Assembly (NCBI RefSeq): GCF_905196875.1
Contig: NZ_CAJJWO010000056.1
Span: 1-33,561, forward strand
Direction: 5' to 3'
From: an uncultured Parabacteroides sp.
GTDB taxonomy: Bacteria; Bacteroidota; Bacteroidia; Bacteroidales; Tannerellaceae
DNA length: 33,561 bases
Within the stretch, counting starts at the first letter, position 1, and each line of letters begins with the position of its first letter. The notes under the pieces were generated by a model. That model made no database searches. It saw only the letters and a list, made by a program, of their open reading frames with translations, and was not told the DNA's origin. The position numbers and the translations under genes are program-made. Below are positions 8,099 to 16,817 of this stretch, piece after piece.

Positions 8099-10321
8099 AT
8101 GAAAATTGTAAGTAGAGTATTCTTGCTTTTTTGTTTTTTATCTTTGATATCCTGTCAGAAAGACCCGCAGATACAGGCGGCTTATGACCTGATCGAACGT
8201 ATTACTCCGGGATATGGCAAACAGTTTTGTCTCGAACTGATAGAGCCGGAGAATGGAAACGATGTCTATGAAGTGGCCGGAGAGAATGGCAAAGTGGTGT
8301 TGCGTGGTAACAATACGGTATCCTTGGCAACCGCTTATAACCAGTACCTGAAATATCATTGTAATGCCCATGTATCCTGGTTTGGCGATCAGTTGAACTT
8401 ACCGGAGACACTGCCTGTTCCGGCTGAGACGACACACCGGATCATTAACGGCAAGTATCGCGTCTACTTTAATTATTGTACGTTGAGTTATACCGGTGCC
8501 TGGTGGGATTGGGAACGCTGGCAACGTGAGATCGACTATATGGCTATGAACTCGATCAATACGCCTTTGTCGGTTGTCGGCCTGGAAGGTGTTTGGTATA
8601 ATACATTGCTTCGTTTCGGTTTTACGGATGAGGAAGCTCGTTCCTATCTGGTCGATCCTGCCCATTTTGCCTGGCAGTGGATGCCTAATATCGAGAGCTT
8701 CGGCGGACCGCTGCCGAAATCATGGATCGATTCGCATATAGCATTGGGTAAACAAGTGGTAAACCGTCAGTTGGAGCTGGGAATGACGCCGATACAACAA
8801 GGCTTTTCCGGTGCGGTACCTCGTAAGATGATGGAAAAGTTCCCGGAGGCAAAGATACAGAAGCAACCGGATTGGTACGGATTTGAAGGTATCTGCCAGT
8901 TAGATCCATTGGACCCCCTGTTTACGGAACTGGGAAAAGCCTTTCTGGAAGAGGAGCAGAAATTGTATGGAACTTACGGACTCTATGCTGCCGACCCTTT
9001 CCATGAAAGTAAGCCGCCTGTGGATACGCCTGAATATCTGAATGCAGTAGGTTCTTCTATCCACAAATTGATGAAAACGTTCGATCCGAATGCATTGTGG
9101 GTGATGCAGGCCTGGAGCTTCCGGAAAGATATTGCATCTGTCGTGCCGAAACATGACCTGCTCGTATTGAGCCTGAACGGTGCATTAGGCGGAGAAGATC
9201 ATTTCTGCAACCATGATTTTGTGGTAGGTAATCTGCATAATTTCGGCGGACGTGTCAATCTTCACGGAGATTTACCGCTGGTATCGTCCAATCAGTTTAT
9301 GAAAGCGAAACAGGAAACACCGAATGTGGTAGGCTCCGGTTTATTCATGGAGTCGATCGGACAAAATCCGGTATTCTATGAGTTGGCTTTTGAGATGCCT
9401 GTTCACCAAGATTCAGTGAAGCTGAAAGAGTGGTTGGATAAATATGCGCAGCGTCGTTACAGCGCACCTTCCGAAGCTGCCGGTAAAGCCTGGGAGTTAT
9501 TGTTGGCCGGTCCTTATCGCCAAGGAACGAACGGGGTTGAGTCAAGCTCCATTATCTGTGCCCGACCGGCTGTAGATGTAAAGAAGTCGGGACCGAATGC
9601 CGGTTTTAATATCCCTTACGACCCTCAATCGTTGATAGAAGCCGAAGTCTGTTTATTGCAGGATGCGGAACAATTGAAAGGCTCCAAACCTTATCGTTTC
9701 GATATTGTAGATGTACAGCGTCAGATCATGTCTAACCTGGGACAGGAAATACATAAAAAAGCAGCGGAAGCATTTAAGAAAAAGGATAAAGCTGCATTTG
9801 CTTTGCACTCCGGCCGTTTCCTCGAGTTATTAAAAGATGTAGATATCTTGCTTCGTACCCGTACAGAGTTTAACTTTGACCAGTGGTTGACGGATGCCCG
9901 TGCCTGGGGAACGACCGACGAAGAACGTGATTTATTCGAAAAGAATGCCTCCTCGCTGGTGACTATCTGGGGCGGACAGGTCGATGTTCGTCAGTTCGAT
10001 TATTCATGGCGCGAATGGACCGGTTTGATCGAAGGGTATTATCTGCAACGCTGGACGAAGTTTTATGATATGTTGCAAGGTCATTTGGATAACGGTACCG
10101 TTTATAAAGAGGAAGAGGCAACAATGGATTTAGGTCGTCAGGCTTTCCGTGCGAATGAGTTTTATGACTCGTTGGCAGACTGGGAGCTGGCTTTCGTCGA
10201 TCGTCCGGGTAAGGCCCGCACTCCCATAACAGAAGGAGACGAAGTGGCTGTTGCCCGCCAAATGCTGGACAAGTACAAACAATTATCAAAAGAATACTAT
10301 GATGTTGAGAAAACAAATTAA
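8099..10321 (+). CDS. GH89 alpha-N-acetylglucosaminidase lipoprotein
   Basis: The protein has 740 residues, typical for the family. The signal sequence ends in the lipobox SLISC with Cys19. GH89 (NAGLU-type) features run in order: small N-terminal domain (about 25-110), a TIM-like barrel with YFNYCTLSYTGAWWDWERWQ and MAMNSINTPLSVVG, the acid/base Glu303 in AADPFHES, the nucleophile Glu418 in GLFMESIGQNPVFYE, then an all-helical C-terminal domain. The reaction is hydrolysis of terminal alpha-linked GlcNAc; known hosts' substrates are alpha-1,4-GlcNAc caps of gastric mucin and heparan fragments. The 130 bases before the ATG (from 7969) are AT-rich and must hold the promoter, but I see no exact TAnnTTTG box. 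The gene overlaps the next one by 23 bases, so the two are translationally coupled. Confidence 0.95.
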   Translation: MKIVSRVFLLFCFLSLISCQKDPQIQAAYDLIERITPGYGKQFCLELIEPENGNDVYEVAGENGKVVLRGNNTVSLATAYNQYLKYHCNAHVSWFGDQLNLPETLPVPAETTHRIINGKYRVYFNYCTLSYTGAWWDWERWQREIDYMAMNSINTPLSVVGLEGVWYNTLLRFGFTDEEARSYLVDPAHFAWQWMPNIESFGGPLPKSWIDSHIALGKQVVNRQLELGMTPIQQGFSGAVPRKMMEKFPEAKIQKQPDWYGFEGICQLDPLDPLFTELGKAFLEEEQKLYGTYGLYAADPFHESKPPVDTPEYLNAVGSSIHKLMKTFDPNALWVMQAWSFRKDIASVVPKHDLLVLSLNGALGGEDHFCNHDFVVGNLHNFGGRVNLHGDLPLVSSNQFMKAKQETPNVVGSGLFMESIGQNPVFYELAFEMPVHQDSVKLKEWLDKYAQRRYSAPSEAAGKAWELLLAGPYRQGTNGVESSSIICARPAVDVKKSGPNAGFNIPYDPQSLIEAEVCLLQDAEQLKGSKPYRFDIVDVQRQIMSNLGQEIHKKAAEAFKKKDKAAFALHSGRFLELLKDVDILLRTRTEFNFDQWLTDARAWGTTDEERDLFEKNASSLVTIWGGQVDVRQFDYSWREWTGLIEGYYLQRWTKFYDMLQGHLDNGTVYKEEEATMDLGRQAFRANEFYDSLADWELAFVDRPGKARTPITEGDEVAVARQMLDKYKQLSKEYYDVEKTN

Positions 10322-12989
10322 GTACCTGATGGTGTATTCGCTATTGACCCTGCCTTGTGTTATGCAAGCGCAGGATGATGTAACGAATGCCTTCAATGAC
10401 TTGAAAAGACAGGGCACGGTGAACGAGCAGGATTCGGAAATGCGCCGTGTGGCCTCGTCGGATGCGGTGAAGAAGCTGATGCAGGAAAACCCGGAAGTCG
10501 GTTACTTCTGTTTTACGGAAGACCGGGAACACGATATCCGTATGATAGATGCAATACCTGTGCGCTGGGTGGAACGGCCGGCCGATTCACGGACAAAGTT
10601 CCGGGGCGAATGTCTTCCGGGTGAGTTTTACACCTGGCAGATAGGAATCTTTGCTCCGTATGAAACTGTCTCGGATGTATCTCTTACCTTCTCAGACTGG
10701 AAGAATGAAAAGGGTAATAAGATCCCGGCTTCTGCTTTCCGTTGCTTTAATCTGGGAGGAACCGATACGAATGGTAAACCCTTCAAAAAGACGGTAAATG
10801 TTCCCAAAGGAAATGTGCAGGCATTATGGATCGGCTCCGATCTGCCTGTAACGGCAAATGGTGTTTACAAAGGGATAGTTACGATCAACGCTACCGGTGT
10901 CAAACCGGTGGAGATCGCCTGTGAATTGACCGTGCAAGGTTCTCCTGTCGTAAACCACGGGGATAACGAAGGATGGCGGAAAACCCGTTTGCGCTGGTTG
11001 GATTCTTCCATCGGAAATGCTGAGGAACCGACGGCTCCGTATATTCCGGTTCAGTTACAGAAGCAAACGATCTCCTGGCTGGGAGGTAAGATGGAACTGT
11101 CGAAGGACGGTCTGCCTCAGTCTCTTTCTACCCGTTATGACCGGAGTAACCAACTGAACGATCAAAGCGACAACTCTGTTCTGGCAGATGGTATGCGGTT
11201 CGTGATAGAAACGGAGAATGGCGAAGAAGTGCTGAAACCCGGTTCGCTGCGGATCACCGGACGGAATAATGCATCGGTAAACTGGACGGCTACCCGGAAG
11301 AACCGTAATTTTGAAGTGCTGTGTTCGGGTAGCTTCGGTTTCGACGGTTTGGTCGATTACCGGATACAGGTGAAATCCCTTGGAGACGTGAAGGTAAAGG
11401 ATATCCGCCTGGAAGTACCTTATACCGCCTATGCAGCCAAATATATGATGGGCTTGGGACATAAAGGCGGTCTGCGTCCGGATTCAGTGATCGACTGGCG
11501 ATGGAATGTCGACAAGCACCAGGATAAGATCTGGATGGGAAATATAAATGCCGGTCTGAACTTCTGCTTCAAAGATGAAAACTATGTGCGTCCACTGGTG
11601 AATATCTATTATGGTTTAGGTAAACTGAACCTGCCTGCTTCGTGGGGAAATGCCAATAAGGGTGGTATCGACATTCTGCCCGATAAAGACGGCGTAGTCC
11701 TGATGAAAGCTTACAGCGGTGAACGTTCGATGCAGAAAGGCGATATCCTCCATTATAATTTCAATATGTTGGTTACTCCGGTGAAACCGCTTAACCTGCC
11801 GGAACTGGCGGAAAAACGTTTCTACCATTCCAACAGCGATGTGAGTGCCGGTTATATCCCTGCCGCCCTGGAAGCAGGGGCCAACATGATCAATGTGCAC
11901 CATAAGAAAGATATTTACCCGTTTATAAACTATCCTTATTATGATGAGGCCGTTCCCGATCTGAAACGCTTCATCTCGGATGCACACAGCAAGGATCTGG
12001 ATGTCCGGCTTTATTATACGACTCGTGAGTTGACGGTGAAGATACCGGAGTTGTGGGCGTTGCGCAGTCTGGGTAGCGAAGTGATTCATGACGGTCCCGG
12101 AAAGGATGCCCGTACTCTGATCCATCGCAACGGTCCTCACGAATGGTTGAACAAGAACCTGACGACCCATTTCATTCCCGCCTGGTACAACGCTTTCAAG
12201 GAAGGTAAATATGCCGGCGATATGGATCTCTCGGTCATTACCGCTCCCGATTCCCGTTGGAACAATTATTACCTGGAAGGCCTGGACTGGATGATCAAAA
12301 ACCTGGGACTGGATGGTGTCTATATCGACGACAGTGCTCTGGATCATCAGACCTTGCAACGTGCCCGCCGTGTGATGGATGCCGACGGTAAACGCCGCCT
12401 GATCGATATCCACTCCTGGAACCATATGAACCAGTGGGCGGGTTATGCCAATTCGCTGCATCTTTATCTGGAATTACTGCCTTATGTAGACCGTACCTGG
12501 ATCGGTGAAGGTTTCCCTGCAAACAATACATTGGATTTCTGGCTGGTGGAAATGTCTGGTATTCCTTTCGGATTGATGAGTGAAACGCTGGATGCCCGGA
12601 ATGTATTCCGTGGAATGGTTTACGGTATGCTTCCCCGCCTGCCGTGGAGTGGAAACCCTGTTCCGCTTTGGCACCTCTGGGATAACTTCGGTATGAAAAA
12701 TGCCGTGATGAGAGGCTATTGGGATGAACGTTGTCCGGTAAAAACGGATAATACGAATATCCCGGCTACCCTTTATATCAACGGAGATAAAGCGCTTGTC
12801 GTACTGGCAAACTGGACGGATCTTCCTCAAACGGCAAAGATAACCCTGGATGAGCAGTTACTTGGTTTCAAGCCGTCTTCCTATCTGTTGCCGGAAATCA
12901 GAAACACACAATGGGAAGGAAAGCTGTCTTCCCTGAATCAATGCGAGATCATGGGACGGGGCGGTATGATCATCTTACTGGAAAAATAA
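10299..12989 (+). CDS. Exported putative glycoside hydrolase, DUF6067 / GH123-N-like
   Basis: I start the gene at the ATG-ATG pair 10299/10302, inside the end of the GH89 gene, because a signal peptide follows at once (MMLRKQIKYLMVYSLLTLPC, cleavage near VMQA-Q25). A longer frame back to 10251 lacks one. The 896-residue protein has an N-terminal beta-sandwich (about 60-220, with PGEFYTWQIGIFAPYETVSD, as in GH123_N domains), a second beta-rich domain (about 240-520) and a C-terminal TIM-like barrel. In that barrel GLDGVYIDDSALD carries Asp677-Asp678, the best candidates for catalytic acids, and IDIHSWNH and WIGEGFPANN follow. This matches what I know of DUF6067-type proteins, annotated only as glycoside hydrolase domain-containing. 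Specificity is unknown; coupling to GH89 suggests that it acts on the same glycan, possibly on an amino sugar. Confidence 0.8.
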   Translation: MMLRKQIKYLMVYSLLTLPCVMQAQDDVTNAFNDLKRQGTVNEQDSEMRRVASSDAVKKLMQENPEVGYFCFTEDREHDIRMIDAIPVRWVERPADSRTKFRGECLPGEFYTWQIGIFAPYETVSDVSLTFSDWKNEKGNKIPASAFRCFNLGGTDTNGKPFKKTVNVPKGNVQALWIGSDLPVTANGVYKGIVTINATGVKPVEIACELTVQGSPVVNHGDNEGWRKTRLRWLDSSIGNAEEPTAPYIPVQLQKQTISWLGGKMELSKDGLPQSLSTRYDRSNQLNDQSDNSVLADGMRFVIETENGEEVLKPGSLRITGRNNASVNWTATRKNRNFEVLCSGSFGFDGLVDYRIQVKSLGDVKVKDIRLEVPYTAYAAKYMMGLGHKGGLRPDSVIDWRWNVDKHQDKIWMGNINAGLNFCFKDENYVRPLVNIYYGLGKLNLPASWGNANKGGIDILPDKDGVVLMKAYSGERSMQKGDILHYNFNMLVTPVKPLNLPELAEKRFYHSNSDVSAGYIPAALEAGANMINVHHKKDIYPFINYPYYDEAVPDLKRFISDAHSKDLDVRLYYTTRELTVKIPELWALRSLGSEVIHDGPGKDARTLIHRNGPHEWLNKNLTTHFIPAWYNAFKEGKYAGDMDLSVITAPDSRWNNYYLEGLDWMIKNLGLDGVYIDDSALDHQTLQRARRVMDADGKRRLIDIHSWNHMNQWAGYANSLHLYLELLPYVDRTWIGEGFPANNTLDFWLVEMSGIPFGLMSETLDARNVFRGMVYGMLPRLPWSGNPVPLWHLWDNFGMKNAVMRGYWDERCPVKTDNTNIPATLYINGDKALVVLANWTDLPQTAKITLDEQLLGFKPSSYLLPEIRNTQWEGKLSSLNQCEIMGRGGMIILLEK

Positions 12990-13024
12990 AGAGACGAACA
13001 GTGTAGTTCCGTTTTGTATAAGTT

Positions 13025-13062
13025 AAAGGGCCGAATGATACCATTTCGGCCCTTCTTTTTTT
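13025..13062 (+). terminator. Rho-independent terminator of the left block
   Basis: AAGGGCCGAA (13026-13035) pairs with TTCGGCCCTT (13045-13054) around a 9-nt loop, followed by a T-rich tract (CTTTTTTTTC). It closes transcription after the DUF6067 gene and isolates the AraC-type regulator. Confidence 0.85.
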
Positions 13063-13095
13063 CTGAAAGTGTAAAATCCGGTACTGCCTTTTCCC

Positions 13096-13103
13096 TATCT
13101 TTG
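13096..13103 (+). promoter_or_regulatory. -7 box of the AraC-family regulator gene
   Basis: TATCTTTG is an exact TAnnTTTG box 26 bases before the ATG at 13130. No good TTG lies at the -33 distance. GTGTAAAATCCGG (13070-13082) just upstream resembles, in reverse complement, the TTTTGTACACT motif before the next operon, which would allow autoregulation. Confidence 0.6.
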
Positions 13104-13129
13104 CTTCTGAATAAGGGAAAGGAAATACC

Positions 13130-13996
13130 ATGGATAACAACACAACAGAACAGTCCCTCTGGGGACTTTTGGAAGGGATAACGGAAAATCTGAAACATAA
13201 ACGTCTGGCGGATGTCTTTCGTTTTGTCTCCTTTCAGCCGTTTGAAACATTCGGGCCACATCAACATCTGCGTATCGAGATCAACTATGTGAAGAAAGGG
13301 AATTGTATTCTGCACCTGGAGAACGAGAGTATCAGTTTTAATGAGAACGAGATGATGATTATCTGCTCGAATGTGGAACATACCTTCGAAGCCGGTTCGG
13401 AAGGGACAACGCTGATGCAACTGGAATTCCTGCCGGAGATCTTCTCCCGCTTCAACCCGCATACACAGGACGAAGCAGGCGAATTGACGCCCGTCACTAT
13501 CTTCTCGGAAGAAAACCGCCTGATCAAGATCGTTAATAATGTCCGTATCATGCGGGCTGTCCAGCGCATCGTCAACGAGATGAACCTGAAAAATAAATAC
13601 TATCAGTACCTGGTCGTGATGTACTATGCGGAACTGCTTATTCTGATCTATCGCTATATGGATGAATCCTACCTGCCGATATGTACAAATGAATCGCTGA
13701 AAAAGGCAATTTCTTATATCCGCATGAACTATCAGACGGATATATCCATCACCGACGTAGCCGGACAGACCGGTATAGGGGAACGCTACCTCCGCAAACT
13801 GTTCGCCCAGCATCTGAATTTATCCCCGCTGGATTATCTGAACCAGATACGCATCAATAAGGCGATCGAGCTATTGAGGAATACGGAAATGTCTATAAAA
13901 GAGGTCTGTTTCATCTGCGGGTTCAAGTCGCCGCAATACTTTTCAAGAGTGTTCAAACAACAGATGGGGATTACTCCGAGGGAGGTTACCAAATAG
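13130..13996 (+). CDS. AraC-family transcriptional regulator (cupin sensor + HTH)
   Basis: This 288-residue cytoplasmic protein has an N-terminal cupin-like sensor (about 30-110, with PHQHLRIEINYVKKGNCILH and NENEMMIICSNVEHTF), a helical linker, and a double helix-turn-helix in the last 100 residues. The first HTH is ISITDVAGQTGIGERYLRKL; the second ends in the AraC signature EVCFICGFKSPQYFSRVFKQ followed by GITPREV. Members of this architecture sense a small sugar or sugar acid and activate a neighbouring operon. Most Bacteroidota PULs use hybrid two-component or SusR regulators, so a cupin-AraC protein beside a sugar-acid operon suggests that it controls the 14139-21418 operon. The repeated motif in the gap 13997-14138 is a candidate target. 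Confidence 0.93.
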   Translation: MDNNTTEQSLWGLLEGITENLKHKRLADVFRFVSFQPFETFGPHQHLRIEINYVKKGNCILHLENESISFNENEMMIICSNVEHTFEAGSEGTTLMQLEFLPEIFSRFNPHTQDEAGELTPVTIFSEENRLIKIVNNVRIMRAVQRIVNEMNLKNKYYQYLVVMYYAELLILIYRYMDESYLPICTNESLKKAISYIRMNYQTDISITDVAGQTGIGERYLRKLFAQHLNLSPLDYLNQIRINKAIELLRNTEMSIKEVCFICGFKSPQYFSRVFKQQMGITPREVTK

Positions 13997-14002
13997 TTTC
14001 CG

Positions 14003-14080
14003 TTTTGTACACTTTTTCCCCTTAAAAGGTCCTACCTGCATACGTTGCAGTGTGGTTTTGAACCTTATTTTTTGTACACT
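14003..14080 (+). promoter_or_regulatory. Candidate AraC operator: repeated TTTTGTACACT
   Basis: TTTTGTACACT occurs twice in direct orientation, at 14003-14013 and 14070-14080, 67 bases apart. A related sequence in opposite orientation (AAAGTGTAAAATCCGG, 13067-13082) lies before the regulator's own start. Direct repeats just upstream of a promoter are usual for AraC activators. Binding is inference. Confidence 0.4.
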
Positions 14081-14085
14081 CCGGC

Positions 14086-14093
14086 TAACTTTG
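14086..14093 (+). promoter_or_regulatory. -7 box of the sugar-acid operon
   Basis: TAACTTTG is an exact TAnnTTTG box 45 bases before the ATG at 14139. The nearest upstream TTTG copies give spacers of 11 or 25 instead of about 18, so the promoter looks weak and activator-dependent. The second TTTTGTACACT copy ends 5 bases upstream. Confidence 0.6.
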
Positions 14094-14138
14094 TGATCAG
14101 TAATACGGAATATATAAATACTGATAAACTATAGTAAA

Positions 14139-14831
14139 ATGAAAGAATGGAATGATGATAAAGCCCTGTTCTCTTTAATAAAGGAAGAGCTTTATACCGC
14201 AGTGATCGGTGACATTATGGATAAGATGGGATATACCCGTCAGTTTCTTCCCCCGCAGATACGTCCTCTCCGTGACGATATGCTGGTTGCAGGGCGGGCT
14301 ATGACTGTGCTGGAAGCCGATGTGTTGGAACATGGAAAAGAATGCGGGGAGAATCCGTTATTGAAACGTTCTTTCGGATTGATGCTCGAAGCGCTGGACG
14401 ATCTGAAAGAAGATGAAGTCTATGTTTGTTCCGGTTCGTCTCCCTGTTATGCCTTGTGGGGTGAGTTGATGAGTGCCCGTGCCATGCAGTGCAAAGCAGC
14501 CGGTGCCGTGGTGAATGGCTATTCGCGCGATACGAAAGGGATTCTGGCACTCGACTTCCCTTGTTTCTCTTACGGACCATACGCACAGGATCAGGCACCG
14601 CGGGGAAAGGTGATCGACTATCGTGTCCCCATTGAAATGGACGGCGTGCGTATCGACGATGGAGATATCCTGATAGGAGATATCGACGGTGTATGCGTCG
14701 TTCCCCGCAGCATAGAGGAGGAAGTCTTTACCCGTGCCCTTGAGAAAGCCCGTGGCGAACGGATGGTGTTGAAGAAGATACAGGAAGGAATGAAAGCCCG
14801 CGATGCTTTCGATCAATTTGGAATCATGTAA
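14139..14831 (+). CDS. RraA-like / HMG-CHA aldolase-family protein
   Basis: The protein has 230 residues and no signal, so it is cytoplasmic. It has the RraA fold signature: GDIMDKMG near the N-terminus (about 25-32), VAGRAMTV, then GELMSARAMQCKAAGAVVNG followed by YSRDTKGI. The Arg-Asp pair in SRDT corresponds to the substrate- and metal-binding Arg and Asp of class II HMG/CHA aldolases. DGVRIDDGDILIGDIDGVCV follows, also typical. Catalytic members cleave 2-keto-4-hydroxy acids to pyruvate. RraA itself only inhibits RNase E, but position first in an operon with a sugar-acid dehydratase favours an aldolase acting on a 2-keto-3-deoxy sugar acid. Older annotation would call it demethylmenaquinone methyltransferase, which is unsupported. 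The next gene follows by 17 bases. Confidence 0.85.
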   Translation: MKEWNDDKALFSLIKEELYTAVIGDIMDKMGYTRQFLPPQIRPLRDDMLVAGRAMTVLEADVLEHGKECGENPLLKRSFGLMLEALDDLKEDEVYVCSGSSPCYALWGELMSARAMQCKAAGAVVNGYSRDTKGILALDFPCFSYGPYAQDQAPRGKVIDYRVPIEMDGVRIDDGDILIGDIDGVCVVPRSIEEEVFTRALEKARGERMVLKKIQEGMKARDAFDQFGIM

Positions 14832-14848
14832 TTAAATAGAAACAGACA

Positions 14849-16018
14849 ATGAAGATCACAGATGTAAAGGTATGGTTGGTACAAGGTATCAAATACAACT
14901 GGACACTACTTAAAATATATACGGACGAAGGCTATACCGGCGTAGGAGAGGCTACGAACTGGCCGGGGAGCCCGATCGTTTTCGAAGCAGCCAAACATGT
15001 CGGGCAACGCATTATCGGCCTCGACCCGATGAAGACGGACTTTATCTGGACAAAGCTCTACCGCGACCTGAACTGGATCGGTCCCTACGGTGCCAGCCTT
15101 TGTGCCATCAGCGGTATCGATATGGCTTTGCTGGACCTGAAGGCAAAAGTACTGGGTGTTCCCTGCTATGAATTGCTGGGCGGTGCTTATCGTAAGAACA
15201 TTTTGTTATATGCCAACTACTGGTTTACCGGTGGCGGACATAATGCAAAGGACTACACGGAACAGGCGTTGAAAGTAAAAGAAGCCGGCTTTACCGGTCT
15301 GAAGTTCGACCCGTTTGCACATACGAACTATTTCTACGGGGAAGACCTGGCTTCCAATCTGACCCTGACGGCAGAACAGCAAGACCTCGCTTTCGATGTA
15401 TCGAAGGCGGTACGTGATGCGGTAGGCCCTGAGTTCGATATTATGATCGAGACACATGCCATGCTGAATTACCGGGTGGCGGTGAAGATGGCCGAACGTC
15501 TGGCGAAGCTGGATATCACCTGGTATGAAGAACCGGCCGGCCCGGAAAGCTCACAGACTTTGCGTGCCATGCGCGAACGTATCCCTTCGGATGTCGCTAT
15601 CTGCGTAGGCGAACGCCATTACACCCGCTTCGGTATCCGTTCGCTGTTGGAGAAACATGTATGCGATGTCATCATGCCGGATATCACCCGTTGCGGCGGC
15701 CCGTCTGAAATGAAACGGATGGCGACGATGGCAGAAGCCTACAACGTCCTGATCGCTCCCCATAACCCGAACGGCCCTTTGTCGACCCTTGCCTCTTCGC
15801 ATGTGTGCGCGGCGATCCCTAATTTCTTCCGTCAGGAATTTATGTTCAATGATGTTCCCTGGAGGGATACGGTGATCGACCATCCGATAGCGGAAATGGT
15901 GTACGACGGTCATCTGCACCTGTCCGACCGTCCCGGACTGGGGGTAGACCTGGTGGAGGAAGAGATGGAAAAACATCCGGGTATTACAACGAACGCGCCT
16001 GATAACTTCTATATTTAA
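14849..16018 (+). CDS. Enolase-superfamily sugar-acid dehydratase (mandelate racemase subgroup)
   Basis: This 389-residue cytoplasmic protein has the full mandelate-racemase/muconate-lactonising layout. An N-terminal capping domain (1-120) carries TDEGYTGVGEAT. In the barrel are Lys152 and Asp154 in GLKFDPF, metal-binding Glu201 (IETHAMLN), Glu227 (WYEEP) and Glu255 (VGERHY), Asp278 (MPDITRCGG) and the catalytic His305 (APHNPNGP). The Asp-His pairing is that of the dehydratases acting on aldonates such as galactonate or gluconate, which remove water to give a 2-keto-3-deoxy acid. Which aldonate is used cannot be read. It fits between the upstream aldolase-family protein and the downstream dehydrogenase. 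The SDR start follows 4 bases after its stop. Confidence 0.92.
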   Translation: MKITDVKVWLVQGIKYNWTLLKIYTDEGYTGVGEATNWPGSPIVFEAAKHVGQRIIGLDPMKTDFIWTKLYRDLNWIGPYGASLCAISGIDMALLDLKAKVLGVPCYELLGGAYRKNILLYANYWFTGGGHNAKDYTEQALKVKEAGFTGLKFDPFAHTNYFYGEDLASNLTLTAEQQDLAFDVSKAVRDAVGPEFDIMIETHAMLNYRVAVKMAERLAKLDITWYEEPAGPESSQTLRAMRERIPSDVAICVGERHYTRFGIRSLLEKHVCDVIMPDITRCGGPSEMKRMATMAEAYNVLIAPHNPNGPLSTLASSHVCAAIPNFFRQEFMFNDVPWRDTVIDHPIAEMVYDGHLHLSDRPGLGVDLVEEEMEKHPGITTNAPDNFYI

Positions 16019-16022
16019 ATGT

Positions 16023-16814
16023 ATGAGTTTTACAATAGATTACAAAGATAAAGTAGTGCTTGTCACCGGCGTATCGTCCGGTATCGGTCTGGGTACTGCC
16101 CGTGAGTTTGCCCGGGCGGGTGCCCATGTCGCCGGATGTGCACGGAAAGCGGCGGACGACCCGTCGGCAGTTGCATTCCGGGAGGCTGTCGAGTCGCAGG
16201 GAGTCCGGTCCTTGTATGTGCAGACCGACGTCACTTGTCCCGAACAACTGGAACGGTTGGTAGAGGAAACGATCCGTGCTTTCGGACGACTGGATGTTCT
16301 GGTATCCAGTGCCGGGATGAATGTTTTTGAAGGGGCGGCCGGATGCACCGAAGATCGCTGGCAGTATAACCTGGATCTGAACCTCGCCTCCCACTGGCGG
16401 TTGTCGAAATTATGCAAGCCCTATCTGGAACAGAGCGGGGAGGGTGTTATCCTGCTGATGACCTCCAACCATGCGTTCGGAACGATTCCCGGCTGCTTCC
16501 CGTATAGCGTGACGAAAACGGCTATCACCGGTCTGGTGCGTAACCTGGCGATCGAGTGGGGGCCTGCCATCCGTACGGTCGGTGTCGCTCCGGGCTTCAT
16601 CGATACGGCGGGCAACGATACCTGGTTCGATTCTTTTCAGGATGCCCGGCAGGAGCGGGAAAGAACGATCAATCTGCATCCGGTCAAACGGATCGGGACG
16701 GTAGAGGAAGTAGGCGACCTCTGCGTTTACCTGGCGTCGCCGATGGCACGTTTCATTAGCGGGACAACGATCCTGATGGACGGCGGTCGGTCGGCTCTTA
16801 TGCAGGACGAATAG
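16023..16814 (+). CDS. Short-chain dehydrogenase/reductase (classical SDR)
   Basis: The protein has 263 residues and is soluble. It carries the NAD(P)-binding TGVSSGIG motif near residue 15, a DVT motif (about 66-68), SSAGMN in place of NNAG, and the catalytic triad Ser148 (MTSNHAF), Tyr161 and Lys165 (YSVTK), with the usual 13-residue Ser-Tyr spacing. PGFIDT and the C-terminal ISGTTILMDGGRSA complete the classical pattern. Within this operon it could oxidise a sugar to its lactone or acid, or act on the keto-deoxy product; the cofactor is not certain. The ATG at 16023 lies just after the dehydratase stop, and the symporter starts 3 bases after its own stop, so translation is tightly coupled. 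Confidence 0.93.
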   Translation: MSFTIDYKDKVVLVTGVSSGIGLGTAREFARAGAHVAGCARKAADDPSAVAFREAVESQGVRSLYVQTDVTCPEQLERLVEETIRAFGRLDVLVSSAGMNVFEGAAGCTEDRWQYNLDLNLASHWRLSKLCKPYLEQSGEGVILLMTSNHAFGTIPGCFPYSVTKTAITGLVRNLAIEWGPAIRTVGVAPGFIDTAGNDTWFDSFQDARQERERTINLHPVKRIGTVEEVGDLCVYLASPMARFISGTTILMDGGRSALMQDE

Positions 16815-16817
16815 ACC

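Noticed and set aside
10251..10298. Longer start for the DUF6067 gene
   Set aside because: It would place 16 extra residues before a clear signal peptide and deepen the overlap with GH89; the ATG at 10299 or 10302 fits better.
12938..13813. 291-codon minus-strand frame across the AraC-type gene
   Set aside because: It crosses a terminator and the regulator's promoter, and its translation lacks any domain, whereas the AraC signature is clear on plus.
14139..14831. Demethylmenaquinone methyltransferase
   Set aside because: A historic misannotation of the RraA family; no methyltransferase motif is present and the neighbours are sugar-acid genes.
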